DNA of 58,570 nucleotides from a virus, in IMG/VR virus record IMGVR_UViG_3300031963_008020, positions 1-58,570 of that record; one strand, 5' to 3'. A program made the translations under genes and the position numbers. The notes under the pieces are model-generated. The model worked only from the letters and a program-made list of their open reading frames with translations. It was not told where the DNA came from and did not search any database. Position 1 is the stretch's first letter; the number at the start of each line of letters is the position of its first letter. Shown one piece after another: positions 45,538 to 53,417 of the stretch.

Positions 45538-46088
45538 TCTTCTGTGCTTATAAAGTTAAATGGTATTTCGCCCTTAAACATTTTATACATTATTTTTTGA
45601 TAAGCAGATTTTTTATTTGACCTTGGTACAACATGTACCATTCCGGGATGTATTATCCAGTCATTATAAAACTCAATCTTTTCTTTTGCTTTTTTAAAAT
45701 ATAACTCTGCTTTGTAGTGTTCTCTTGAATTAAAAACCAAACTAATTTCGTTTTTGTGAAATTCAACTTGCGAAGGTACAATAAATTGTGGATTTAAAAA
45801 ATTATATACTTTGGTTCTGTATTCTGGATTGACAAAGGTTCTATTTGAACTTCTAAATATACCTTCGCCCCATGCTGGTCTATTATAAAGTCCGCTAAAG
45901 CAAACAATCTTTTTGTTATCAACTAGTAAATCGAAAGTCATATGATTTTCAAGGTCAAGAGATCTTAATGAATAATTTTCTTTTCTTTTATCTTCTGACA
46001 ACGACAATTCTTCTAAAAGTAGTAAAAATTTTTTATAAAAATACTGATCAGTTATCTCTCCGTATTTTAAAATATTAACAACCTTCAT
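45516..46088 (-). CDS. GNAT-like protein of the polyamine-type operon
   Basis: 190 residues. LLVDNKKIVCFSGLYNRPAWGEG and RTFVNPEYRTKVY fit GNAT strands 2-4 and the region before the acetyl-CoA loop, but the QxxGxG/A signature is not clear. It overlaps the decarboxylase by 4 nt and the ligase by 22 nt. An N-acyltransferase acting on a polyamine is a plausible role but unproven. Confidence 0.42.
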   Translation of the reverse strand: MKVVNILKYGEITDQYFYKKFLLLLEELSLSEDKRKENYSLRSLDLENHMTFDLLVDNKKIVCFSGLYNRPAWGEGIFRSSNRTFVNPEYRTKVYNFLNPQFIVPSQVEFHKNEISLVFNSREHYKAELYFKKAKEKIEFYNDWIIHPGMVHVVPRSNKKSAYQKIMYKMFKGEIPFNFISTEEWKSLKE

Positions 46089-47209
46089 TTTAACACTTTC
46101 GTTTTAATAGGACTAAATCCGTTAAATCTAGTTGAATAAACACTAGTATATGATCCTGTGTTATATATTAAAATTTTATCTCCGCTTTTAATATCCTTTG
46201 GCAGTAATGGTCGATATTTTTCGTATAAAATGTCAGCACTGTGCAATGTTGGACCAGCAACTATATATGGAACATTTTCGCCACTAGAGTGGGGTGCAGT
46301 TATTTTATATTTAAAAATCTCTCCATCTGTACTATAAAGTCCTCCAAATCTTCCTATGTTAAGATACAGCCATGTATCTGTATCGTTGATATCTTTTTTA
46401 CTCACTAGTATAGATTCTGCAATTACAATACCAGAATTTGCAACTAACGCTCTACCCGGTTCTGCAAAAATATTTTCAACAGCACCAAATTTTTGTTGTA
46501 TTGTGTTTTTAATTACGTTACAATATATAGGCACATTGGTGATATCTTCGTCGTACTTAGAAGGAAATCCACCCCCGATATTAAGGACTGTTAAATTATA
46601 TCCTTTATTTTTTAATTTATTCCAAAGTGTTGATACTATATCTAAACTATCAAACCACATGTGTGGATGTAATGTTTGCGATCCAACATGAAAACTAAGT
46701 CCTACTAAATTAATATTTAAATTTTTTGCTTGTTCGAATAGATGTTCTGCCATGTCGGTACTACAGCCGAATTTTTTATTCAACGGTCTTAGTGCTTCAG
46801 TGTCTCCAAGTAGTACACGAATAAACACATCGCTGCCGGGTGCATAGGTTTCTATTTTTTTTAATTCTTCGATTGAATCCGCAGCAAACAGTGTTACACC
46901 GTTTTTGTAAGAGTATTTTATATCCTTTATACTTTTAATAGTACTACCAAAACTTAATTTTTTAGGATCGGCTCCTGCTTTAAGACATTGTTTAATTTCG
47001 TTGCCACTAGCAACATCAAAATAACTATCTAATTTTACTAACAGTTTTAATACATCGAGGTTTGGGTTAGCTTTAACAGCATAGTGTATTTTATAATCTT
47101 GAAGAGAATTTTTAAAAATATTAAAATTCTCTTCTACAATATTTAAATCAATTACAAGGGTAGGCGAAGATACCGATGTTGCAAGACAATAGTTTTCTAG
47201 TTTATTCAT
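46085..47209 (-). CDS. Fold-III PLP decarboxylase (ornithine/lysine/diaminopimelate family)
   Basis: 374 residues. YAVKANPN contains the Schiff-base Lys46; SFHVGSQT, NIGGGFP and AEPGRALVA (EPGR at 250-253) are the PLP-phosphate motifs; NTGSYTSVY and FNGF close the active site. The family's GPTCDGLD becomes GPTLHSAD (319-326), losing the Cys and first Asp that contact substrate, so the substrate may not be ornithine. As first gene of the operon ending in homospermidine synthase, putrescine production remains the simplest reading. TAGAGG lies upstream. Confidence 0.83.
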   Translation of the reverse strand: MNKLENYCLATSVSSPTLVIDLNIVEENFNIFKNSLQDYKIHYAVKANPNLDVLKLLVKLDSYFDVASGNEIKQCLKAGADPKKLSFGSTIKSIKDIKYSYKNGVTLFAADSIEELKKIETYAPGSDVFIRVLLGDTEALRPLNKKFGCSTDMAEHLFEQAKNLNINLVGLSFHVGSQTLHPHMWFDSLDIVSTLWNKLKNKGYNLTVLNIGGGFPSKYDEDITNVPIYCNVIKNTIQQKFGAVENIFAEPGRALVANSGIVIAESILVSKKDINDTDTWLYLNIGRFGGLYSTDGEIFKYKITAPHSSGENVPYIVAGPTLHSADILYEKYRPLLPKDIKSGDKILIYNTGSYTSVYSTRFNGFSPIKTKVLK

Positions 47210-47225
47210 TAAAACCTCTAAAAGA

Positions 47226-47253
47226 AAGTGTGCTAACTGTAATTAGCACACTT
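47226..47253 (-). terminator. Rho-independent-type terminator after the protease gene
   Basis: Perfect 11-bp arms AAGTGTGCTAA and TTAGCACACTT with a 6-nt loop, followed on the minus strand by TCTTTTAG. It lies between the protease stop (47284) and the decarboxylase ATG (47209). No clear promoter for the operon was found downstream of it, so partial read-through may drive the operon. Confidence 0.75.
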
Positions 47254-47283
47254 ATTGCATAGATATATTTTTTTTGATTAAAT

Positions 47284-48855
47284 TTAGTTTTTATTTTTTA
47301 ATAGTACTGTTGTTGACATTGGTCCGGTAATTCCGCCAACTGTTGCTTGGTTATACTTATTGTATAAGAAAAGATTATTGCCACCTTCGATACTTCGGTC
47401 ATTGGTGTAATCATTGCTTAACCCTGTTGTATAAACAACGTTTTGTTTACTGTCAGCAAGTATTTTTGTTTTGAGTTGTGCAGGAGTCATTTGCGGATTG
47501 ATTTGCAAATAACATGCTGCAACACCAGCAACCTGTGGTGACGCCATACTAGTACCACCGATATTTGTCTGTCTATAATTACTGTCTAAATAGTAATTTT
47601 GAGATCCGCCACCCCATTCGTTGGTTGTACTAGTGCAACTCATAATATTTGTACCGGGTGCCCAAATATCTACGCCAGGTCCACTTTCGCTACTGCTGGC
47701 TTTGTATTCGGTGGTTGCACTAAACACTGTACTATCGATGTTGCCAACCATAAACGCTTGGTCGTCTATGGGTGAACCACCTCTGTGATAATAAACATCG
47801 CCGGTACCTGTTTTAGTATAATAGTTGTTGTAGTCGAGACCGCCGGATACATCAATTTTTTGGTATGTATTTCCAGCAGCAATAAACACATGCACACCTA
47901 CATCAATAAGTTCTTGTAAATCGACATCTACTGAATCTACTCTAACAACGTGTCTATAACCAGAAAGGGTAAAGGAACCGATCATTCCTTTTGATGTATC
48001 TCTACTAGTACCTACCCATGGAGTACCTCGATATGACCCGCCGGTGATATTTGTAAAGGTTGTACCATATCCCCAACTCATATTTACCACAGTTGGTCGT
48101 TTATATCCAGTTGCTGGATCAATGGGTTTGTTTTGGTGCCACCCTTTTACAACATCAAAACAGTCTGTGATAGAAATTCCAGTTCCGCTATCGCCAGCAC
48201 CTTCTAAACCATTAACCTTAAGAGCATAGATTCTTGCATTTTTGGCCCACCCAAATGTTTTGCCAGCAGCAATTCCTCCAACGTGTGTACCGTGTCCGTC
48301 GTAGTCTCTATAATGGTTTACACTTTGTGTTCCTGCCAAGCCACTTTCTGTATACCAATTGATTAGTTGAACTCTACTAATACCATTTGCATCGTTGAAT
48401 TCAGGATGATCAACTTGTAATCCTGAATCGTGTATAACAATGTCAACACCTGAACCATCAGCACTGTAGGAAAATAAGTTATCAATAGTAGTTCCAGATC
48501 CGTAATTATTAGTTTCAGAAATACAACGTTTTAAACCCCAGTTGATAAAACTCCCCGAGTCCGAACTTGTTTTAGTAAAATTGCCAGTTTGCACAGCATT
48601 GTGACCAATAGAAATATCATCACGTTGATTTGGCGGAATTTCTACAGAATAAATTCTAGGATCGTTGCGTAATGCTTCTGCTTCGGCATCAGTTAAATGA
48701 TAATGAGTCTGTCTAGTACTTAATGGTCTACTATTGCAGATTTCACAACTTCTATTTGGAATAGTACTACTACCAGTTGACGCAGTCATCTCTGTATCGA
48801 CATCTGCAATATCTATACCACGTATTGTGCTAACGATATATTCTTTGGTTTCCAT
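47284..48855 (-). CDS. Subtilisin-like serine protease
   Basis: 523 residues. Catalytic triad Asp143 (VIHDSGLQVDHPEF), His188 (DGHGTHVGG) and Ser436 (GGTSMASPQVAG). The N-terminus (IVSTIRGIDIADVD onward) is about 130 residues of unknown fold, possibly an intramolecular propeptide; no convincing signal peptide. Directly downstream of the tail fibre gene with a 1-nt overlap, it is probably a virion-associated or maturation protease. Confidence 0.9.
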   Translation of the reverse strand: METKEYIVSTIRGIDIADVDTEMTASTGSSTIPNRSCEICNSRPLSTRQTHYHLTDAEAEALRNDPRIYSVEIPPNQRDDISIGHNAVQTGNFTKTSSDSGSFINWGLKRCISETNNYGSGTTIDNLFSYSADGSGVDIVIHDSGLQVDHPEFNDANGISRVQLINWYTESGLAGTQSVNHYRDYDGHGTHVGGIAAGKTFGWAKNARIYALKVNGLEGAGDSGTGISITDCFDVVKGWHQNKPIDPATGYKRPTVVNMSWGYGTTFTNITGGSYRGTPWVGTSRDTSKGMIGSFTLSGYRHVVRVDSVDVDLQELIDVGVHVFIAAGNTYQKIDVSGGLDYNNYYTKTGTGDVYYHRGGSPIDDQAFMVGNIDSTVFSATTEYKASSSESGPGVDIWAPGTNIMSCTSTTNEWGGGSQNYYLDSNYRQTNIGGTSMASPQVAGVAACYLQINPQMTPAQLKTKILADSKQNVVYTTGLSNDYTNDRSIEGGNNLFLYNKYNQATVGGITGPMSTTVLLKNKN

Positions 48856-50483
48856 TATGCAGAAGTTCCGTCGTCTAGATTAATCCAAGCACCGTTTTGA
48901 TATGCCTGAATTCTGTTTGCAGTTGAGTTGTATATCATATCGCCATTTGCAGCAGTTAATGCATTTCGTTGAGTTGTTGTAAGATTTGCTAATCTAAATG
49001 GAGCACCTATTACTCTAACAGCGTTACCTGCTTGTAGATCGAGGTTTGTAGCACTTTCTAGTGTAGGAGTTCCTGCTCCGGTACTAATGAAACTATCGGC
49101 AGTAACACTTGCAAAACGTACATCAGATGTTTCTTCGAGTTCTTGATTTGCAAGCGGGATCCATGAACCGGATTGGAAAAATTCAAATCTGTCGCTATCT
49201 GAATTATAAACTATAGAACCGGTAATGTTTGCACTGTCAAGTCCAAAAGAATTTATAGTGGCTTGATCATATGCTCCAATAAATAAACCTCCAGGTAACA
49301 CTGTTTCAAGTGCTGTGCTTCCGGATGCTACAATATTTCTCCATTCAACACCGTCATAGAACGCTAGTGTGTTGTTATTGATATCAACAGTTAGTTCGTA
49401 AAGTGAAGCCGGAGAGATGTCTAAAAGATTTCTTGATTCGTTGAATCTTAAACTGCCGTCTTTAATTTCAAGTTTTGTTTGCGGATCAAAAACTCCTATT
49501 CCAAAATTATTATCTGCAGAAAAAACAACGTACTCAGGTTCGTTAGAAGTAATTCCTGTTGGGTTAATAGCAAAAAATAATCCTAGGTTATCAGCACCAA
49601 CAGTTGCAGTAGTGACAAGTCCGCCAGGATCGTTTTTTACAAAATCTAATCTACCATAAACCATACTATCGTTAATTGTTGAGTTTGACTCTCTTGATAT
49701 TGTTACTCTAGAAAGTTCGTCAACACTATTAACATTAAGAGTAGTTCTAACCCCAACAGTAGCGTTTTCTACTTTTAGAGCACCGCCTGTATGTTTTATA
49801 CTATCAGAATATATTGTTCCGTCAATGCCGTCAATAATTATTGACGAGTTGTCTGTAAATACAGAACCAGAAAGTTCTCCAACAAACTGTCCACTTATTG
49901 TATTTGTATTAGTATCAATTATTCTAGTGCTATCGGTTCCGATAATATTGATTCGATAGTCGCCACCTGCAACTATACCTTCGCCACCGGTTGCGGGTGC
50001 GTTAACCCAGAAGCCATCAGTGTAAGTTAGCACTTCTCCGTTGCTAGGAAATGATATAAATGCATCGTCGAGTTGGTCTAGTAAGATGTTGGTAATATTG
50101 CTACCGTCGCCTACAAACAAACCGGTTAATGTATTTGTAGCAGAATTTACAATAGTACTACTATCGTTTCCAACAATATTAATTCTGTAATTTACACCCT
50201 CGACTACACCGCCTGCACCGATAGGTAAGTTAGTAAGTCCGCTGCCGTCGCCTACAAAGGCAGTTGCAGTAACAGTACCACTTCCGAGAATGTTGAATCC
50301 GTCTAAGTCTAAGTTTTGTGTAAGTGCATCTGGAGATCCAACATTAGAAACTTTAATACCTCCAGGTGTTACCCCGTCTCCGGCATAAAGGTCTTTGGTG
50401 TCAGTTACATAAACTAATTCGCCTTCTTGAAAGATGACAGAACCTCTTTCTGCCTCAGTCCCGCGTCTTAATCGCAATGCCAT
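48855..50483 (-). CDS. Tail-fibre-like structural protein
   Basis: 542 residues. The N-terminus, LRRGTEAERGSVIFQEGELVY and then TDTKDLYAGDG, matches the N-terminal domain of phage tropism-determinant-like fibres. The body has GDGSGLTNLP and two YRINI(V/I)G(N/T)DS modules, and the C-terminus NGDMIYNSTANRIQAYQNG. The YRINI module is shared with the fibre at 17753. Its ribosome site is inside the 50490-50538 hairpin, pointing to late-only translation. Confidence 0.85.
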   Translation of the reverse strand: MALRLRRGTEAERGSVIFQEGELVYVTDTKDLYAGDGVTPGGIKVSNVGSPDALTQNLDLDGFNILGSGTVTATAFVGDGSGLTNLPIGAGGVVEGVNYRINIVGNDSSTIVNSATNTLTGLFVGDGSNITNILLDQLDDAFISFPSNGEVLTYTDGFWVNAPATGGEGIVAGGDYRINIIGTDSTRIIDTNTNTISGQFVGELSGSVFTDNSSIIIDGIDGTIYSDSIKHTGGALKVENATVGVRTTLNVNSVDELSRVTISRESNSTINDSMVYGRLDFVKNDPGGLVTTATVGADNLGLFFAINPTGITSNEPEYVVFSADNNFGIGVFDPQTKLEIKDGSLRFNESRNLLDISPASLYELTVDINNNTLAFYDGVEWRNIVASGSTALETVLPGGLFIGAYDQATINSFGLDSANITGSIVYNSDSDRFEFFQSGSWIPLANQELEETSDVRFASVTADSFISTGAGTPTLESATNLDLQAGNAVRVIGAPFRLANLTTTQRNALTAANGDMIYNSTANRIQAYQNGAWINLDDGTSA

Positions 50484-50489
50484 ATTGAA

Positions 50490-50538
50490 AATCTCCTAGA
50501 GTGATAATACTTTTATATATTTATCACTCTAGGAGATT
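50490..50538 (-). promoter_or_regulatory. 18-bp hairpin sequestering the ribosome site, with late promoter reaching the loop
   Basis: Perfect inverted repeat of 18 bp (AATCTCCTAGAGTGATAA and its complement) with a 13-nt loop. On the minus strand the 3' arm contains TAGGAG, the Shine-Dalgarno of the fibre gene. GATAAATA (50518-50525) lies across the 5' arm and loop, so a late transcript starts near 50511 in the loop and lacks the 5' arm, leaving the ribosome site open. Read-through transcripts would fold it shut, or terminate. Confidence 0.7.
50518..50525 (-). promoter_or_regulatory. Late-type promoter box GATAAATA
   Basis: 7 of 8 to TATAAATA on the minus strand, with transcription predicted to start 6-7 nt later in the loop of the hairpin at 50490-50538. 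Confidence 0.6.
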
Positions 50539-50540
50539 TA

Positions 50541-50858
50541 TTATCTGTTTAATTTTAAGAACTTATAAACACGCTTACTAACGTCTGTCTGAACACGTTT
50601 TAAGTCAAGTCTAAAATCAATAGATTCGATGTTGTCGTCATATTCTTCAAAAAGTTGATCTAACGAATCTTCTATTTGTTCGATAGGTTGCTTTTTTTTA
50701 CTATCTTTTATATCAATGTCCCATACACTACCGTCTTGAAAAGTAATTAGTATGCGGTCAATATATTCTAGAGGAAGATAGTCCATCTCGACAGAATCAA
50801 AAATTTCTTGCCAGTGTTCTTCTGTTTCAGGATCGGGATGAACTTTTCTTTTAGGCAC
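50541..50858 (-). CDS. Small conserved phage protein of unknown function
   Basis: 105 residues, acidic; opens with MPKRKVHPDPETEEHW. It resembles small proteins next to structural genes in marine T4-like phages (from memory, not a search). It overlaps the gene upstream by 8 nt and ends at the fibre hairpin. Confidence 0.6.
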   Translation of the reverse strand: MPKRKVHPDPETEEHWQEIFDSVEMDYLPLEYIDRILITFQDGSVWDIDIKDSKKKQPIEQIEDSLDQLFEEYDDNIESIDFRLDLKRVQTDVSKRVYKFLKLNR

Positions 50859-51474
50859 TTTTTTCTGCTTTGACTTTCTTTACAGTTGGAACAAGTGTTT
50901 CTGCAACTTCTCGCATTTTCTTTGCTTCCTTGAACATAGCATCTGCTTGACTACGCAATTGTGCTGCCATTTCTTCTGCGGTAGGCGGCATTGTAGTTAC
51001 AGCATCTGTAATCTGTGAGTTAACAGTTTCAGCAGCCATTAGAGGCATTTCGTTGATAACCTGTGGGGTTTCGGCAGATTGACCCGAAGGTTTAAGAGCC
51101 AAATCTTCTAACGAAATTCCACGTTGCTGAGCAATGGCTTCATTTAACTTGTCAAGACTGATAACAGTTTTGCTATCAGGAGTCATTTCAATTTCGTTGG
51201 TTGGAACTTTTCTTAATTTTCCAGTAGTATGAAATCCAGAAAGCATGTTACGCCCGTCAGGAAGATATGACCTAGCCATTACTTCTGCTAACTCGTATGC
51301 ATCTTGACCTGCAGGCGACTCAACTACTTTGATTAGTACATCGTGTTCATCTGACGGAAGTGATTCGGTTAGAACTACTAAACAATTATACGGATCACCT
51401 GGCAGTGTACGATATGCAACAATTGCTCTCCGTTTATTGTTTTTGATTCTGCCTACGTGTTTAATATTAGGCAT
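50851..51474 (-). CDS. Conserved phage protein of unknown function
   Basis: 207 residues from ATG 51474, chosen because AGAGGA precedes it and the longer in-frame start at 51543 lies inside the next gene. The N-terminal half (HVGRIKNNKRRAIVAYRTLPG) is beta-rich, the C-terminal third charged and coiled-coil-prone (MFKEAKKMREVAETLV). It has 8-nt overlaps on both sides. Possibly a virion-assembly or scaffold-associated factor, by position only. Confidence 0.6.
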   Translation of the reverse strand: MPNIKHVGRIKNNKRRAIVAYRTLPGDPYNCLVVLTESLPSDEHDVLIKVVESPAGQDAYELAEVMARSYLPDGRNMLSGFHTTGKLRKVPTNEIEMTPDSKTVISLDKLNEAIAQQRGISLEDLALKPSGQSAETPQVINEMPLMAAETVNSQITDAVTTMPPTAEEMAAQLRSQADAMFKEAKKMREVAETLVPTVKKVKAEKSA

Positions 51475-51706
51475 TGGTGTTTTCCTCTGTTGCAGCAGGT
51501 GTTGCAGCCTGTGCGGCTTTTGCTGCCTTTTGTTGTTCTTCAACAGTTTTTAGAAAATGTTCTAACTTTGTGTACACTGTTCCAACAGCGGCCATTTCTG
51601 CTGGTTTAAAAGCACTACGTTCGCTAGCAATGTCGATGATTTGTTTCATAATTGCTAAATCTTGAATAGTTAGATCCATTGGGTTTGGTTGAGTTTGTTC
51701 AGACAT
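51467..51706 (-). CDS. Small helical phage protein of unknown function
   Basis: 79 residues with a strong AAGGAG ribosome site. An Ala- and Gln-rich C-terminus (EEQQKAAKAAQAAT) follows an amphipathic helix around LTIQDLAIMKQIIDIASERS. Marine T4-like phages carry comparable small proteins in this region (from memory). Confidence 0.65.
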   Translation of the reverse strand: MSEQTQPNPMDLTIQDLAIMKQIIDIASERSAFKPAEMAAVGTVYTKLEHFLKTVEEQQKAAKAAQAATPAATEENTNA

Positions 51707-51739
51707 AGTAATCTCCTTGTATTAATATATATTATAGAT

Positions 51740-52024
51740 TTATCTGTTGTATTTCAAAAGTGGACAAGCTATCATAAAATAACTTAGTTCCGAGGGATTT
51801 TCAAAACCAATTTTAATTTTTTGTTTAAATGGTGTTGATTCGCCTAATTCGATAGTGTTACCAACGTAGAATCGGCTGGAACAGTTTTCGTAGATCCACT
51901 CTTCTAATGCCTTGGAAAGATTGTATGTAGGATTAATAACAATCGTTTCGAAATAAGGAGGGCAGAATTCTACCCTCCTTACCTCAAGCACGTTGAGTGG
52001 ATTAATTTTATTCTTCTTAACCAC
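51740..52024 (-). CDS. Small conserved phage protein of unknown function
   Basis: 94 residues. It overlaps the VWA protein by 8 nt. A 9-bp hairpin with a 10-nt loop lies within its codons 15-24. No functional motif was recognised. Confidence 0.6.
   Translation of the reverse strand: MVKKNKINPLNVLEVRRVEFCPPYFETIVINPTYNLSKALEEWIYENCSSRFYVGNTIELGESTPFKQKIKIGFENPSELSYFMIACPLLKYNR
51954..51981 (-). repeat. Hairpin inside the start of the small gene after the VWA gene
   Basis: Arms TAAGGAGGG and CCCTCCTTA, loop of 10 nt, followed on the minus strand by TTTCG. It has the GC arms of an attenuator but lacks a proper U-tract and lies in coding sequence. It may modulate coupling from the VWA gene. Confidence 0.4.
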
Positions 52025-53306
52025 GTGACTCCTCGTAGTGGGCAGTTACGCCAAACGGTGCTTGCAAAGATTTGTTGTGGTTACTGTGGATAATAAAAAT
52101 AGTATCACAGTAAGACTCGTCTCCCCAACTACCGAACGGATATCCATCAGTAAACATAACAAACTTCTTAGGCTGGACATCATTTGATTTCATGTATTTC
52201 CAGTTACAGTCGAAGTCTGTACCGCCGCCGCCCATGATTTCATAATCCATAAGCGATTCGCCGCCGTCTGCACTAAAGTCCTGTTCGTTGTAAACCTTAG
52301 TGTCAAAACACCACAGTTTAATACGATAGTCCTTGTATTCGTCCATAATGCCTTTGATCTCACTCAAAAAGTCACGAGCCTGATCGTTACCAATAGAACC
52401 TGACATATCGATAGCAACAGTAATATCGATAGTTTCGTCAAAGTTCATACCAGGAAGAATAGCACCAGTGTGCCAGCCTTTACGACTAGGACGAGCAAAA
52501 GTGTAATCGTTACGAATAGTGCTTTGGATTTGCTGACGCAGAAGTTCGCGCCAGTTCATCTTAGGCTCAGTTAGTTCTTTGATCATACGCTGGATCTCAC
52601 CAGGAGTGTTGCCAGCACCTGCACTCTGTGCAGCATTGATCATTGCTTCTTTGATTTCGTCCTTGATTGCATCAAGTTCGGCCTTGGTCAGTCTAGGACG
52701 ACCTTTGCCCGAGCCATTGCCTTCTTTGCCATCACCTTCTTCATCGCCTGCTTCCCAGTCAATGTGTTCGTCAAGCAGTTCGCCAAGAGCATCAAAGTCG
52801 ATCTTATGAGCGTTCTTGAACAGATCGTCATAGACTTCTTCTGAAGTCCACTTATCATACTTGAAGTCTTGATAGCAATCAACTACACGAGGCTTTTGAC
52901 CAATCTTGTCACGAACAAGAAGGTTGTTAACAATGTAGTCTGCAGAGATGTTGTAAAGCATTGGATCACGATCTTCACGACGAGTAAGGTGATCGTAAAC
53001 ACAGTGAAGGATTTCGTGTGCAATAACAAACTCAATTTCTTTATTGTTCATTGCATTAAAGAACTGAGTGTTAAAGTAAAGATGACGACCGTCTGTTGCC
53101 GCAGTCATGCACCATTCGTCGGCACTTTCAACACGCAGACGAGTAGCCATACTACCGAAAAAAGGATGCTTTAGAAGCAAGCCTACACGAGCAACAATAA
53201 TGCGATCGAGGACGTCTACACGCATACGATCAAGTGCTTCGGGAGTAATGTTAGGATCTGGAGCCCAGTTCTTTTTACGCTTGGATTGAGTCTTTTTGAC
53301 AGACAT
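52017..53306 (-). CDS. VWA-like protein with metallopeptidase-like motif
   Basis: 429 residues. HEILH at 97-101 is an HExxH zinc-type motif; a long linker (GDEEGDGKEGNGSGKG) precedes a VWA domain with the MIDAS DxSxS at 300-304 (AIDMSGSIG). It resembles bacterial DUF2201-type proteins paired with MoxR ATPases. MoxR/VWA pairs act as chaperone-like systems for protein assembly or metal insertion. The gene is clearly GC-richer than the island. It has its own sigma70 promoter. Confidence 0.82.
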   Translation of the reverse strand: MSVKKTQSKRKKNWAPDPNITPEALDRMRVDVLDRIIVARVGLLLKHPFFGSMATRLRVESADEWCMTAATDGRHLYFNTQFFNAMNNKEIEFVIAHEILHCVYDHLTRREDRDPMLYNISADYIVNNLLVRDKIGQKPRVVDCYQDFKYDKWTSEEVYDDLFKNAHKIDFDALGELLDEHIDWEAGDEEGDGKEGNGSGKGRPRLTKAELDAIKDEIKEAMINAAQSAGAGNTPGEIQRMIKELTEPKMNWRELLRQQIQSTIRNDYTFARPSRKGWHTGAILPGMNFDETIDITVAIDMSGSIGNDQARDFLSEIKGIMDEYKDYRIKLWCFDTKVYNEQDFSADGGESLMDYEIMGGGGTDFDCNWKYMKSNDVQPKKFVMFTDGYPFGSWGDESYCDTIFIIHSNHNKSLQAPFGVTAHYEESRG

Positions 53307-53336
53307 AGTTAACCTCTTGTTCAGTGCCTATAATGT

Positions 53337-53364
53337 AATATAACATATTTACTTGCTTTGTCAA
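53337..53364 (-). promoter_or_regulatory. Sigma70-type early promoter of the VWA gene
   Basis: TTGACA (53359-53364), a 16-nt spacer and TATATT (53337-53342) on the minus strand. The predicted +1 at 53331 opens the motif ATAGGCACTGAA (53320-53331), identical to that of the MoxR promoter. Confidence 0.7.
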
Positions 53365-53377
53365 GCATTAGATAGAA

Positions 53378-53405
53378 AGAGTGGGCAGTTTGACCTGCCC
53401 ACTCT
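53378..53405 (-). terminator. Rho-independent-type terminator after the MoxR gene
   Basis: Perfect 11-bp arms AGAGTGGGCAG and CTGCCCACTCT with a 6-nt loop, followed on the minus strand by TTCTATC. It lies 13 nt after the MoxR stop and ends that transcript before the VWA promoter. Confidence 0.8.
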
Positions 53406-53417
53406 AGTGTCACCGTA

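Noticed and set aside
51475-51543. Upstream extension of the 207-residue gene
   Set aside because: It lies inside the 79-residue gene and AGAGGA precedes ATG 51474.
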